NCBI GenBank assembly: GCA_017623575.1
Contig: JAGAOS010000020.1
Location: 1-40,544, forward strand
Source of the DNA: Clostridia bacterium
Lineage (GTDB): Bacteria; Bacillota; Clostridia; Oscillospirales; Acutalibacteraceae
Direction: 5' to 3'
Length of the DNA: 40,544 bases
Below, in pieces: positions 23,754 through 32,236 of the stretch. The translations under genes and the position numbers were made by a program. A model generated the notes under the pieces. The model saw only the letters and a list, made by a program, of their open reading frames with translations, did not search any database and was not told the DNA's origin. How positions within the stretch are numbered: the stretch's first letter is position 1; each line of letters starts with the position of its first letter.

Positions 23754-24629
23754 ATGAAGAACACTAAAACCAATACATCTTATCCACAAATAAGTGTTGA
23801 TATCGGCGAATTGAGTTTAAATATTTTTCGCGTAGGTAAATCCCCCCTTATAAAAGCTTTTGACGGTCCGCCAAACCACCATCACATAAGAGCAACTCAT
23901 ACCCATTTTACCTATGAAATCTTTTTTGTTACGTCGGGAAGCCTTAAACTTGTAACAACTAACAGCATTATGGAATATAAAAGCTCGGTGCTTATTATTC
24001 CGCCAAAAACAAAACACGTGTCTGTTCCAACCGGAGGTGAAAGCTATTGCTTGTTATTTTCATTTAATGGAAATCCAAGCATTGCGGAGCAGTTAAATCA
24101 AGGTATATGCGAACTACCAATAAACGAAGAAATAATTTTTTACGTTAAAAAATTCACCGAAAGCACCTTAGAAAATACTTATTCATCAACTGTTAATGTG
24201 AAACATTTAGCAGCCCTTATTTTTAATAATGTTTTTAATAATCTAAGTTCTACAGACCTAAAAATATATAACAATAAAAAATATGTTTCACAGCATATTA
24301 ACGCCATAGAAACATACATAAATTCGCATATAACTAATAATATATCTTCCAAATTAACTCTTGTTGACGTTGCAAAAAACGTGTTTTTGAGTACTAAACA
24401 GGTTTCGCGCATTATTGTAAATGAATACGGTTGTACTTTTTCTAATCTTATAACTGAAAAAAGACTTGTTGTTGCCGAAGCTATGCTTAAAAATACCGAT
24501 GTAAAAGTATCTGAAATTGCAAATCAAACCTTTTTTGGAAGCGAAAAGTATTTTTATAGAGTTTTTAAAGCAAAATACGGAATGTCACCACTTAAATACC
24601 GCAAAGAAATTCGTATTTTAGAAAAATAA
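23754..24629 (+). CDS. AraC-family transcriptional regulator
   Basis: 291 residues. An N-terminal cupin-like sensor (HHHIRATHTHFTYEIFFVTSGSLKL; VLIIPPKTKHVSVP) is followed by a C-terminal double helix-turn-helix (KLTLVDVAKNVFLSTKQVSRI and VKVSEIANQTFFGSEKYFYR, ending YGMSPLKYRKE). It is divergent from the GH51/nucleoside hydrolase operon and so probably activates it in response to an arabinoside. No ribosome site precedes the ATG and the promoter -10 is six bases away, so translation is probably leaderless; no later in-frame ATG keeps the cupin domain. Confidence 0.92.
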   Translation: MKNTKTNTSYPQISVDIGELSLNIFRVGKSPLIKAFDGPPNHHHIRATHTHFTYEIFFVTSGSLKLVTTNSIMEYKSSVLIIPPKTKHVSVPTGGESYCLLFSFNGNPSIAEQLNQGICELPINEEIIFYVKKFTESTLENTYSSTVNVKHLAALIFNNVFNNLSSTDLKIYNNKKYVSQHINAIETYINSHITNNISSKLTLVDVAKNVFLSTKQVSRIIVNEYGCTFSNLITEKRLVVAEAMLKNTDVKVSEIANQTFFGSEKYFYRVFKAKYGMSPLKYRKEIRILEK

Positions 24630-24655
24630 AGAAGCAAAACTTCTACATAATATTT

Positions 24656-24679
24656 AAAGGGGCCAACCGGTCCCTTTAC
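24656..24679. terminator. Terminator between convergent genes
   Basis: AAAGGGGCC pairs with GGTCCCTTT around an AACC loop (one G-U pair), followed by ACTTTTTT on the plus strand. It closes the AraC-type gene. Confidence 0.8.
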
Positions 24680-24683
24680 TTTT

Positions 24684-25406
24684 TTACTCCAAATAAAAAA
24701 GGTCATCCTTCCAGTACCCTTCGGGAGAACTGCAAACAACATTGGTTATACCGTTTTTAAGGCTTTTATAGTTATCGTAAAATTCAGTGTAGCTTATATT
24801 GGTTTTAGAGCTTTGATTTAAAGTCTTGTAGCTTTCTGTAGTACATTCCTTTATAAACTTAAAACAGAGCTCGCCCATAACATAACAATAATATGCTTGC
24901 TTTTCTACAGAAGGCTGCTTTTCGGCGGTAAACATTGTGCAAATGGAAGCGCCGTATACATTTAATTTTTCATCCTGCGCAATTATTGCGCCTGTTCCGG
25001 CAGGTGCGGGAAGTCCGTAAGGCGTTTCTATTTCAATACCGTTTATAAAGTTTATGGTGTTTTTAAAGCCTGAAAGGGTAAATGCAATTGTTTTGTCGTA
25101 TGGTGTTTTAATTTCTTCGTTACTTGAATTAACAGAATTCTTTGGCAAACAGCTAAGGACTATATTTTTGTTTTTTAACGAAAATATAGCCTGAAAATTA
25201 ATAGGACAATTATCAATAGATATTAAAACGGTAAATTCTTTTAGTTCATAAGGGGGAGAATAGGGTACAGAAGCATCTGTTTTTTCAACAGTAATCTCTT
25301 TTGAATCGCCCGGCAAAAAAAGGTAAAGCATAACTGTGCAGAATACAGAAAGGCTAATTAAAAAGCTTATGAATGCAGTGGTAATAAACTTTGGTAAAAT
25401 TTTCAT
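24684..25406 (-). CDS. Membrane-anchored protein, divergent LCP-like
   Basis: 240 residues. One N-terminal membrane anchor (FITTAFISFLISLSVFCTVM, residues 8-27) with a short basic cytoplasmic tail; the rest is outside. The pattern FTVLISIDNCPINFQAIFSL, then IVLSCLPKNS and FTLSGFKNTINFINGIEIE, resembles LytR-CpsA-Psr (LCP) phosphotransferases, but the conserved arginines of active LCP proteins are not seen and the domain is short. The start has a strong AGGAGG site. It is divergent from the capsule operon, which fits a cell-surface glycopolymer role. If not LCP-like, it is an unrecognised anchored exoprotein. Confidence 0.5.
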   Translation of the reverse strand: MKILPKFITTAFISFLISLSVFCTVMLYLFLPGDSKEITVEKTDASVPYSPPYELKEFTVLISIDNCPINFQAIFSLKNKNIVLSCLPKNSVNSSNEEIKTPYDKTIAFTLSGFKNTINFINGIEIETPYGLPAPAGTGAIIAQDEKLNVYGASICTMFTAEKQPSVEKQAYYCYVMGELCFKFIKECTTESYKTLNQSSKTNISYTEFYDNYKSLKNGITNVVCSSPEGYWKDDLFYLE

Positions 25407-25491
25407 TGCCGTACCTCCTGTTATTTATTCTGCCATATATAAAGGGAAATTTTCAAAAAATAAAATATTCGTTGAAAATATAAAAAAATAC

Positions 25492-25520
25492 TTGCAGAGT
25501 AACAGATATTATAGTATAAT
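25492..25520 (+). promoter_or_regulatory. Promoter of the capsule operon
   Basis: TTGCAG (25492-25497), 17-bp spacer, TATAAT (25515-25520), followed by a short leader with a GGAGG site before the ATG at 25553. Confidence 0.7.
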
Positions 25521-25552
25521 AATATAAATTATGACCATTTTGGAGGTTTAAA

Positions 25553-26263
25553 ATGAGCGAATTGTCTTTATCTACATTGTTGGGTATATTGAAAAAAAGT
25601 ATAATTTATATTGTAATTGCTGCTATAGTATTTGCAGCAGGAGCTTATATTTATTGTAAATTTGTGGCAGTGCCTACTTACCAAACAAAGGTTGCCCTAT
25701 TAGCAACTACCAGTAGTGGCTTTGCTAATCAGGATCAGGATTCACCCGGAACCGATACTACCGACCTTTCGGGTATTCGTGCCCTTATAGCCACTTTTAT
25801 TGATACTCTTTCAACCCGTGATTTTTCTGAACTTATAAAAGAAAAAACCGGTTTGGAGTATTCTGCTGATCAGCTTAAAGGCATGATTAATATAGTTCGT
25901 CGTTCAGACCAATCTTTGTTTATGGATGTAACAGTTACTTGTACCAATGCAAAAAATGCAGTTGTAATTGCAGAGGCAATATGTGAATACAGTGACGACT
26001 ATTTGGTTTCCAAGTTCCCTTCTGCTTATGTTCTGGCATTAGAGAATTCGGGTTCCAAGGCATATCAAAATTATCCCAATACTCCTATGACTGTACTTTC
26101 TGTTGCTGTTTTGGGTGCAGTTTTGATTTTTGCTATGGCAATAGTCATTAACATTATGGATAAAGCCATTAAGGGTGAAAAAGATTTTTCCGCTAATTAT
26201 GATATTCCCATTTTGGGTAATATTCCTAACTTTAAAATAGCCGCCAGAGAGGAGAAGAAATAA
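25553..26263 (+). CDS. Capsule/exopolysaccharide chain-length protein (CpsC/YveK type)
   Basis: 236 residues, a Wzz-like protein with two membrane helices (IIYIVIAAIVFAAGAYIYCK, residues ~18-37, and LSVAVLGAVLIFAMAIVINI near 182-201) flanking an extracellular domain. In Gram-positives this protein is the activating partner of the adjacent CpsD tyrosine kinase and helps set polymer length. The C-terminal DIPILGNIPNF segment after the second helix is the usual kinase-contact tail. Start with GGAGG upstream. First gene of a four-gene operon. Confidence 0.88.
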   Translation: MSELSLSTLLGILKKSIIYIVIAAIVFAAGAYIYCKFVAVPTYQTKVALLATTSSGFANQDQDSPGTDTTDLSGIRALIATFIDTLSTRDFSELIKEKTGLEYSADQLKGMINIVRRSDQSLFMDVTVTCTNAKNAVVIAEAICEYSDDYLVSKFPSAYVLALENSGSKAYQNYPNTPMTVLSVAVLGAVLIFAMAIVINIMDKAIKGEKDFSANYDIPILGNIPNFKIAAREEKK

Positions 26264-26266
26264 GGT

Positions 26267-26977
26267 ATGAAACATGCAACTTATTATAAATCAAAAAGCT
26301 ATTATGATGAAAGAAATGTTGAACCTGCCAACAGAACTGTCCCTTTCGCAGTTGTTGAAGCATATAAAGCAATAAGAACAAATCTTATGTTTTTGCTTTC
26401 TCAAACCCGCAGTCACACTTTTGAAATTTCCAGTTCTTTACCCGGTGAGGGCAAATCCTCCTGTGCTGTTAATTTGGCTATTGCTTTTTCACAAATAGGT
26501 AGCAAGATATTGCTTATAGATGCTGACCTAAGAAAGCCTTCTGTTTACCGTAAGTTGCGTTTACAGAATTCTAAAGGACTTAGTTCTGTTTTGGTTGATT
26601 TTTGCTCATTCTCTGATGCAGTTATGCAAATTAACACTAATTTTGATGTTTTACTTTCAGGGCCTATTCCTCCTAATCCCTCAGAATTATTAGGTTCAGA
26701 GCAGATGAGCCGTTTGCTTGATTCTGTCAGGGATAAGTATGATTATATTATTATAGATACACCTCCCGTAAATGTAGTTTCTGATGCGGTTGTCTTGGCA
26801 ACAAAAACCGAAGGTATTGTTATGGTTGTTCAGGATAGAAAAACAACCCATGATGAATTCAAAAAAGCAATTTCTTCTCTCAGCTTTGCCGATGCCCGTT
26901 TGCTTGGAGTAATTCTTAACAGCAGCGCCGAAAACAATGCCAAATATTCGGGTAAATCCCGCCGTTATCAATACTAG
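26267..26977 (+). CDS. Bacterial tyrosine kinase, CpsD/CapB type
   Basis: 236 residues, a soluble BY-kinase. Walker A is SSLPGEGKSSCAVNLA, Walker A' is LLIDADLRKPSVYRK and Walker B is YIIIDTPPV. The EAYKAIRTNLMF segment near the N-terminus is the family oligomerisation motif. The C-terminal tail is short, with three tyrosines (AKYSGKSRRYQY) as likely autophosphorylation sites. It partners CpsC upstream and is dephosphorylated by the PHP phosphatase encoded next. GAGGAG site inside the upstream gene. Confidence 0.92.
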   Translation: MKHATYYKSKSYYDERNVEPANRTVPFAVVEAYKAIRTNLMFLLSQTRSHTFEISSSLPGEGKSSCAVNLAIAFSQIGSKILLIDADLRKPSVYRKLRLQNSKGLSSVLVDFCSFSDAVMQINTNFDVLLSGPIPPNPSELLGSEQMSRLLDSVRDKYDYIIIDTPPVNVVSDAVVLATKTEGIVMVVQDRKTTHDEFKKAISSLSFADARLLGVILNSSAENNAKYSGKSRRYQY

Positions 26978-26980
26978 TTT

Positions 26981-27694
26981 ATGTTTACAGATATTCATTC
27001 ACACATACTGCATAATATAGATGATGGACCCGAAATTTTCGAACAATCGGTTGAGCTTTTAAATAAATCAATTCAAAATGGTGTCCAAAATATTATTGCA
27101 ACACCACACTTTTATGCCAGCAGACATTCTTTGAATGACCGATTACAAAAAACAGAAGAACGCTACAAGGAGTTAATCGATCATATATCCAAAAACAATA
27201 TTGATGTTTCAATATTAAAAGGCTTTGAGGTACGGTATTTTGACGGTATTTCCCACAGTGATTCGTTATTAGAATTAAGTATTAACCGTTCTGGAGTTTT
27301 ATTGTTGGAGCTTGAGCCTTCACCCATTACAGAGAAGATAGTGGATGAAATTTTAAATATGAATTATTGCGGATATAGTATTATACTGGCACATATTGAA
27401 CGATATATAAAGGTTCCGGGCTTTAAGCATATTAAAAACCTAATTGCAGAGGGTGAGGTAATCTCCCAATGCAATGCGTCATCTTTTATATCGGGCTTCC
27501 TGCAAAGAGGAACCTTTAAGCTTTTAAAGGAAAATATGATTTCGATTATTGCAAGTGATATGCATTCTGTAGACGACCGCCCGCCAAGATTAAAAGAAGC
27601 CTATGAAATAGTTGAACGAAAATTTGGTTTGAATGTAAAGAATAAATTGATTTTTAAAGCAGAAGAGATATTTAACTCCTGTTTAGAAAAATAA
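26981..27694 (+). CDS. PHP-family tyrosine phosphatase, CpsB/YwqE type
   Basis: 237 residues of the PHP metal-dependent hydrolase fold. Ligands: His6 and His8 (FTDIHSHIL), the DDG turn, ATPHFY, FEVRY, LAHIERY and ASDMHS near the C-terminus. It removes phosphate from the CpsD tyrosine tail and so resets polymer synthesis. It begins 3 bases after the kinase stop with only a poor ribosome site, which suggests coupled translation. Confidence 0.92.
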   Translation: MFTDIHSHILHNIDDGPEIFEQSVELLNKSIQNGVQNIIATPHFYASRHSLNDRLQKTEERYKELIDHISKNNIDVSILKGFEVRYFDGISHSDSLLELSINRSGVLLLELEPSPITEKIVDEILNMNYCGYSIILAHIERYIKVPGFKHIKNLIAEGEVISQCNASSFISGFLQRGTFKLLKENMISIIASDMHSVDDRPPRLKEAYEIVERKFGLNVKNKLIFKAEEIFNSCLEK

Positions 27695-27717
27695 ATAATA
27701 AGAATGGTAGGATTAGA

Positions 27718-29592
27718 GTGTTAAAAACAAAACTTCATATAAAGTCACTTAGAATACCTTTTATTGTAATTGCAGATATACTTTTAATGACCTTATCTTT
27801 TTTTGTTACCTATAGTTTTGTTTCTCAATATGATAAAGCGGTCCATGAGTATTTTGATATTATTTTTTCTGTTGCTGTTTATGATTCGGTAACTACCTTG
27901 GCATTAATAGCCTTTGGTAGCTACAGAAGAAAAACCCTAGACAGAATAACCGATACCATATTTAGCGTATTTGGGTCGGTAATTGTTGCACAAACTGTAT
28001 GCACATTGCTTTTTATGTTACCGGTTTTTAGAATTAAATTGGGCATAGGTATGATTGTTTCAGCTGCTATTACAATGGTTTTAATACTCATTTGCCATGT
28101 TGCGCAGATCCAGTTTAGAAATTATTATTTAAAGAAATTATCGGTCAATTCAGAAGGGATTCCAACCCTTATAGTTGGCGCCGGTTTTACCGGAAAAATG
28201 GTATATAATGAAATCGTTTCAGATCCAAACAGCGGACTTATTCCCGTTTGCTTTGTGGATGATAATAAAGATATAATTGCTACCAAGGTTTGCGGACTTA
28301 ATGTATACGGTCCTATTATGCTGTTTTTGCCCGAGCTTTGCAAAAAGCATAATATAGGTATGATTGTTTTTGCAATTCCTTCCTGTCCTTCCGAGCAAAA
28401 AAACAGGATTTTATCCATATGTAACAGTACAGGTTGCGATGTAAGAGTAATACCCTCTGTTGGCGAGCTTCAGCGCGGCGCTGCATTTTTTAAGCAGGCG
28501 CGAACCATTAATGTTGAACAGCTTCTCGGTCGTGATACAATAAGCTTTGAAAATGAACATATTTCTAAAATTTTATACAATAAGGTTTGTTTGGTTACGG
28601 GCGGTGGCGGTTCAATAGGCTCTGAGCTTTGCCGTCAGATTGTATTGCTGCGACCTAAAAAGGTTGTAATAGTAGATATTTATGAAAATAACGCCTATGA
28701 TATTCAGCAAGAACTTGTGCGTCAGGGCTTTGGCGATAAGGTTTATGTAGAAATTGCATCTGTTCGCGATAAGAACAAAATGGAGCTTATTTTTAAGAAA
28801 TATAAGTTTGATGTAATCTTCCATGCGGCGGCGCATAAGCATGTTCCTTTAATGGAAACCAATCCTGAAGAAGCTATAAAAAATAATGTTGTTGGTACAT
28901 ACAATGTCGCCCATTTTGCCCATAAATATGATGTAAGTAAAATGGTGCTTATTTCTACCGACAAGGCAGTAAATCCCACTAATGTTATGGGTGCCAGTAA
29001 GCGCGTATGCGAAATGGTAATGCAGTATATGGCGCAGTCCTATTCAAAAACTATGTACACTTCTGTTCGTTTTGGAAATGTTCTGGGTTCCAACGGCTCT
29101 GTTATACCTTTGTTTACCAAGCAGATTGAAGCGGGTGGTCCTGTAACAGTAACTCATCCCGAAATAATACGCTATTTTATGACAATTCCCGAAGCGGTTT
29201 CATTGGTTTTAGAGGCGGCTACAATGTCTGTGGGTGGCGAAACCTTTGTTCTGGATATGGGACAACCTGTTAAAATTGTAACCTTGGCTGAAAATCTTAT
29301 TAAAATGTACGGTTATGAGCCCTATAAGGATATGCAGATAGAATTTTGCGGACTCAGACACGGTGAAAAGCTTTATGAAGAACTGCTTTTAAGTACAGAA
29401 AATCTTAAAGAAACCCATAACAAAAAGATTTTTATTATGGATCAGCAAAATATTAACTGTACTGAATTTAAGGATAATTTGAAAAAGCTTTTAAATGTGG
29501 CGCATGAAAATGATTCCGAAAAAACGGTTGCAACGCTTCATAACATAGTTCCTGAATTTAAAACTCCCGAAGAGGTAAACGGAATAAAATAA
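27718..29592 (+). CDS. UDP-sugar 4,6-dehydratase, CapD/PglF/WbpM type
   Basis: 624 residues with a GTG start (weak GGTAGGAT site). About four N-terminal membrane helices (residues ~15-130) precede a first Rossmann domain (LIVGAGFTGKMVYNEI) and a second extended SDR domain (CLVTGGGGSIGSELCRQI). Family active-site landmarks: ISTDKAVNPTNVMGASKR and RFGNVLGSNGSVIPLF. It dehydrates a UDP-HexNAc to the 4-keto-6-deoxy sugar, the first step to sugars such as diNAcBac or FucNAc in surface glycans. Last gene of the operon; no glycosyltransferase, flippase or polymerase follows before the terminator. Confidence 0.93.
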   Translation: MLKTKLHIKSLRIPFIVIADILLMTLSFFVTYSFVSQYDKAVHEYFDIIFSVAVYDSVTTLALIAFGSYRRKTLDRITDTIFSVFGSVIVAQTVCTLLFMLPVFRIKLGIGMIVSAAITMVLILICHVAQIQFRNYYLKKLSVNSEGIPTLIVGAGFTGKMVYNEIVSDPNSGLIPVCFVDDNKDIIATKVCGLNVYGPIMLFLPELCKKHNIGMIVFAIPSCPSEQKNRILSICNSTGCDVRVIPSVGELQRGAAFFKQARTINVEQLLGRDTISFENEHISKILYNKVCLVTGGGGSIGSELCRQIVLLRPKKVVIVDIYENNAYDIQQELVRQGFGDKVYVEIASVRDKNKMELIFKKYKFDVIFHAAAHKHVPLMETNPEEAIKNNVVGTYNVAHFAHKYDVSKMVLISTDKAVNPTNVMGASKRVCEMVMQYMAQSYSKTMYTSVRFGNVLGSNGSVIPLFTKQIEAGGPVTVTHPEIIRYFMTIPEAVSLVLEAATMSVGGETFVLDMGQPVKIVTLAENLIKMYGYEPYKDMQIEFCGLRHGEKLYEELLLSTENLKETHNKKIFIMDQQNINCTEFKDNLKKLLNVAHENDSEKTVATLHNIVPEFKTPEEVNGIK

Positions 29593-29605
29593 CAAGATGT
29601 GTATT

Positions 29606-29639
29606 AAAATGCAGGTGCTTGATATGGCACCTGCATTTT
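29606..29639 (+). terminator. Terminator of the capsule operon
   Basis: AAAATGCAGGTGC (29606-29618), 8-base loop, GCACCTGCATTTT (29627-29639), then TTTGCAT. A perfect 13-bp stem with a T-run. Confidence 0.92.
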
Positions 29640-29696
29640 TTGCATACAACCTTGAAAATCACATATATGCACATATCTGCTTATATTCGTTTCGCC

Positions 29697-29728
29697 TTGA
29701 CAACATTATTTGGGTATGATACTATAAT
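29697..29728 (+). promoter_or_regulatory. Promoter of the AAA-like/VirD4-like pair
   Basis: TTGACA (29697-29702) with two possible -10s: TACTAT at 29720-29725 (17-bp spacer) or TATAAT at 29723-29728 (20-bp spacer). Confidence 0.6.
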
Positions 29729-29775
29729 ATTGGATTATTACAAAAATAAATCATTCAAAAAGGATGCATAGCATA

Positions 29776-30636
29776 ATGAACACTTATTATGATAAATTAA
29801 TGGAAATTAATGGCGCAGATGAACTTAAGGAGCTTGTAAAAAGTTGGGAAATTCTCTCTTGTAATTTAAGCAAACGCACCTTTGATGTTCCCGTTTTTTT
29901 GCCCGATCTGTTTATGTATACCCGTCCCGGCTACGGTAATACAAAGCTTATTTCTTTAATTGCTGAATATCTTGATTCCAAGCAGAATTTAATGAGCTTT
30001 TACGGCGATGTAAAATTCTTTGAATTTAAGCTGGAATACTGTTCTCCCGGCAGTAACTTCAGCGAGCTTTACAGGCTTATGGAATCAATTCAAACAGCGG
30101 CAGGATTTAGAAATGAATATAAAGGTGTTATCCGTATTAATGTTGATGATTGGGTTGGCCATCATAAAGAAAAGCACTTTTTAGACTTTTTACAATTTCT
30201 GCAGATTAATACATCATATTGGTTTGTAATTTTAACCATTTCAAATAAAAGTGAAAATGATGATACCCGCGATATGGAAGCCGTTGTAAGTATGTATCTC
30301 AGAATTACTACAATCACTCTGCATATGCCTTCGGATTCCGAGCTTGTGGATTATGCGGCTAAACATCTTATTAAATACGGTCTTGAGTTGGATGAGGGTG
30401 CAAAAAAGGTTCTTTTGGAATCTATTGCGGTGCTTAGAAATAATAAATATTTTTATGGACTTCATACCATTACCGACCTGTGTAATGATATTGTTTGCTC
30501 TTTGTTTTCTAAGTCAACAGATGTTGAACCCGTTATAAAGGCAGAAATGCTTAATGATTTCTCTGCAGATAGCGAATACATAAAAAGAACCGTTTTAAAG
30601 ATTAAAAAGACCGTAACACTGGGGTTTAACGGCTAA
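29776..30636 (+). CDS. Degenerate AAA-like protein paired with VirD4-like ATPase
   Basis: 286 residues from the ATG at 29776 (AAAAAGGA about 10 bases upstream; an ATG at 29764 abuts that site). It resembles an AAA-type ATPase whose P-loop has decayed: residues ~44-66 read FLPDLFMYTRPGYGNTKLISLI, with PGYGNTK where P-x-G-x-GKT is expected. A Walker-B-like strand follows (GVIRINVDDWVG) and a helical C-terminal domain begins near LHMPSDSELVDYAAKHLIKY, like a AAA lid. It probably does not hydrolyse ATP and may be an adaptor for the ATPase encoded 14 bases downstream. I do not recognise a named family. Confidence 0.6.
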   Translation: MNTYYDKLMEINGADELKELVKSWEILSCNLSKRTFDVPVFLPDLFMYTRPGYGNTKLISLIAEYLDSKQNLMSFYGDVKFFEFKLEYCSPGSNFSELYRLMESIQTAAGFRNEYKGVIRINVDDWVGHHKEKHFLDFLQFLQINTSYWFVILTISNKSENDDTRDMEAVVSMYLRITTITLHMPSDSELVDYAAKHLIKYGLELDEGAKKVLLESIAVLRNNKYFYGLHTITDLCNDIVCSLFSKSTDVEPVIKAEMLNDFSADSEYIKRTVLKIKKTVTLGFNG

Positions 30637-30650
30637 AAGGATGATAAATT

Positions 30651-32114
30651 ATGGAATATAAATTAGGTAAATATCAGAATATTAATCAAGAAACCAGATG
30701 GGCTACTGTTGAAGAAGTAAAGCGTTCCTCCACTTATGTTGATTTGAATGCAGAAAAGTATCCGGCGGCGGGGTTGCCAATTATGTCGGACGGCAATGAA
30801 GCCTATGTTGATGCCAGCGACACCCATTCGCTTATTTTTGGTGCTACAGGCTCTAAAAAAACCCGACTTTTTTGTATGCCTATGCTTAATATGTTTGTTA
30901 AAGCGGGCGAATCCTTTGTAGCAACCGACCCTAAGGGTGAGCTTTATGCCAGAACAGCGGGCATTGCAAAATTAAACGGATACAATATTGTAGTGCTGAA
31001 TTTTCGTGATATAGGTAAGGGAGATATGTGGAACCCCCTTTCTCTTCCTTACCAAATGTATCATAACGGTAAGTATGATGAGTCCGTTGCAATGCTTAAT
31101 GACTTTGTAAGAACCATTGCGGCTCCTCAGTTTGAAAATACCAAGGATGTTTTCTGGCCTGAAATGGCATCTTCCCTTGCTCTGGCAAACCTTTTACTTT
31201 TAATGGAGGCGGGCAAGCCCGAAGAGGCTAATGTTGCCAGTCTTGCCGCGCTTTGCTCAAGTGTTTCCATTGAAAAGCTTAAAAAACTTAGCGATAATAT
31301 GAGAATGGATACTATAGCAGGTCTTAATTATAAGAATATTTTTACAAGTGCTGAAAAGACACTTCAAAGCATAATGGTGTCACTTTTTGGTATGATCCGT
31401 ATTTTCACAACCCAAAAAAATCTTACAAATATGCTTTCGGGCAATACAATAGATATTTCTAAATTCGGCAGAGAAAAAACAGCCGTTTATCTTATTGTTC
31501 CTGATGAAAAAAGCACATATCATTTTTTAATAACAACCTTTATTAAGCAGGCGTATGAAATTCTTATAGCAGAGGCGCAAAAGGAACAAAAAAGAACCTT
31601 ACCTGTACGCGTGAATTTTGTGTTGGATGAGTTTTGTAATTTGCCTCAAATTCCTGATATGCCTTCAATGATTTCAGCGGCGCGAAGCCGTAATATGCGC
31701 TACTTCCTTGTTGCACAAAGCCTGCATCAGCTTAAATCACGCTATGGTGAGGATGCAGATACCATTAAGGGCAATTGTGATAACTGGGTATTTCTAACCT
31801 CAAAAGAGCTAGCCTTACTTGAAGAAATCAGCGCCCTTTGCGGTTCTTACTATACCGCAAACGGACTGAATCGCAGATTGGTTTCTGTTTCTGAATTGCA
31901 AAGGCTGGATAAAGAAAAAGGCGAAGCGCTTATTATGCATTCCCGTCAATATCCGGTGATTTCAGAGATTGCCGATATTGATCAATATGAAATGTTTAAG
32001 GGTTATGCTGCAATGCCGTTGACCGAGTATGTAATGCCTGAGGCTAAAATGTTTAATCTGGATGAGTTCTATTTTGATGTTGTTCATGAGCTGCGTCCGT
32101 TACCTTTCTCCTAG
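30651..32114 (+). CDS. VirD4/TraG-like coupling ATPase without T4SS genes
   Basis: 487 residues. Type IV coupling-protein ATPase fold: Walker A variant GATGSKKTR (residues 64-72, the usual GSGK glycine is lysine), FVATDPKGELYARTA (residues 89-103), Walker B VNFVLDEFCNLPQIPDMPSM (321-340), then the sensor region SAARSRNMRYFLVAQSLHQL. There is no N-terminal transmembrane segment, so it is a soluble form. Coupling proteins pump DNA or protein through type IV systems, but no relaxase, VirB4 or channel gene is in the window. Start with AAAGGATG site. It is co-transcribed with the AAA-like gene. Confidence 0.85.
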   Translation: MEYKLGKYQNINQETRWATVEEVKRSSTYVDLNAEKYPAAGLPIMSDGNEAYVDASDTHSLIFGATGSKKTRLFCMPMLNMFVKAGESFVATDPKGELYARTAGIAKLNGYNIVVLNFRDIGKGDMWNPLSLPYQMYHNGKYDESVAMLNDFVRTIAAPQFENTKDVFWPEMASSLALANLLLLMEAGKPEEANVASLAALCSSVSIEKLKKLSDNMRMDTIAGLNYKNIFTSAEKTLQSIMVSLFGMIRIFTTQKNLTNMLSGNTIDISKFGREKTAVYLIVPDEKSTYHFLITTFIKQAYEILIAEAQKEQKRTLPVRVNFVLDEFCNLPQIPDMPSMISAARSRNMRYFLVAQSLHQLKSRYGEDADTIKGNCDNWVFLTSKELALLEEISALCGSYYTANGLNRRLVSVSELQRLDKEKGEALIMHSRQYPVISEIADIDQYEMFKGYAAMPLTEYVMPEAKMFNLDEFYFDVVHELRPLPFS

Positions 32115-32116
32115 GC

Positions 32117-32137
32117 TTTACGAGTATTTAAACAAAG
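32117..32137 (+). repeat. Short fragment of the MITE-like element (copy 3)
   Basis: This 21-base stretch differs by one base from positions 11770-11790 of copy 1 and by two from 37180-37200 of copy 2. It contains GAGTATTTAAACAAAG, against GAGTATTTTAACAAAG in the full copies. It begins two bases after the VirD4-like stop codon. Upstream hairpins of the element are missing, so it is a remnant or a partial capture. Confidence 0.55.
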
Positions 32138-32173
32138 TATAACGAAAAATATGTGTTTCAAAACCTGGTTCAA

Positions 32174-32207
32174 GTTTAAATGCTCTGGCTAGCCGGAGCG
32201 TTTAAGT
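32174..32207 (+). terminator. Hairpin upstream of the all-helical protein gene
   Basis: A 15-bp stem with a CTAG loop (32189-32192), including several G-U pairs (TGCTCTGG with CCGGAGCG), followed by TCTTAATAATATT. It could be a weak terminator or RNA-processing hairpin. The segment just before and into it, 32162-32185, matches the reverse complement of the hairpin at 9661-9697. Confidence 0.5.
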
Positions 32208-32236
32208 CTTAATAATATTAAGCTGAGGATATAATA

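Noticed and set aside
29776-32114. A conjugative element or ICE carrying the VirD4-like gene
   Set aside because: No relaxase, VirB4/VirB6, integrase, attachment site or tRNA is present; both sides are ordinary chromosomal operons.
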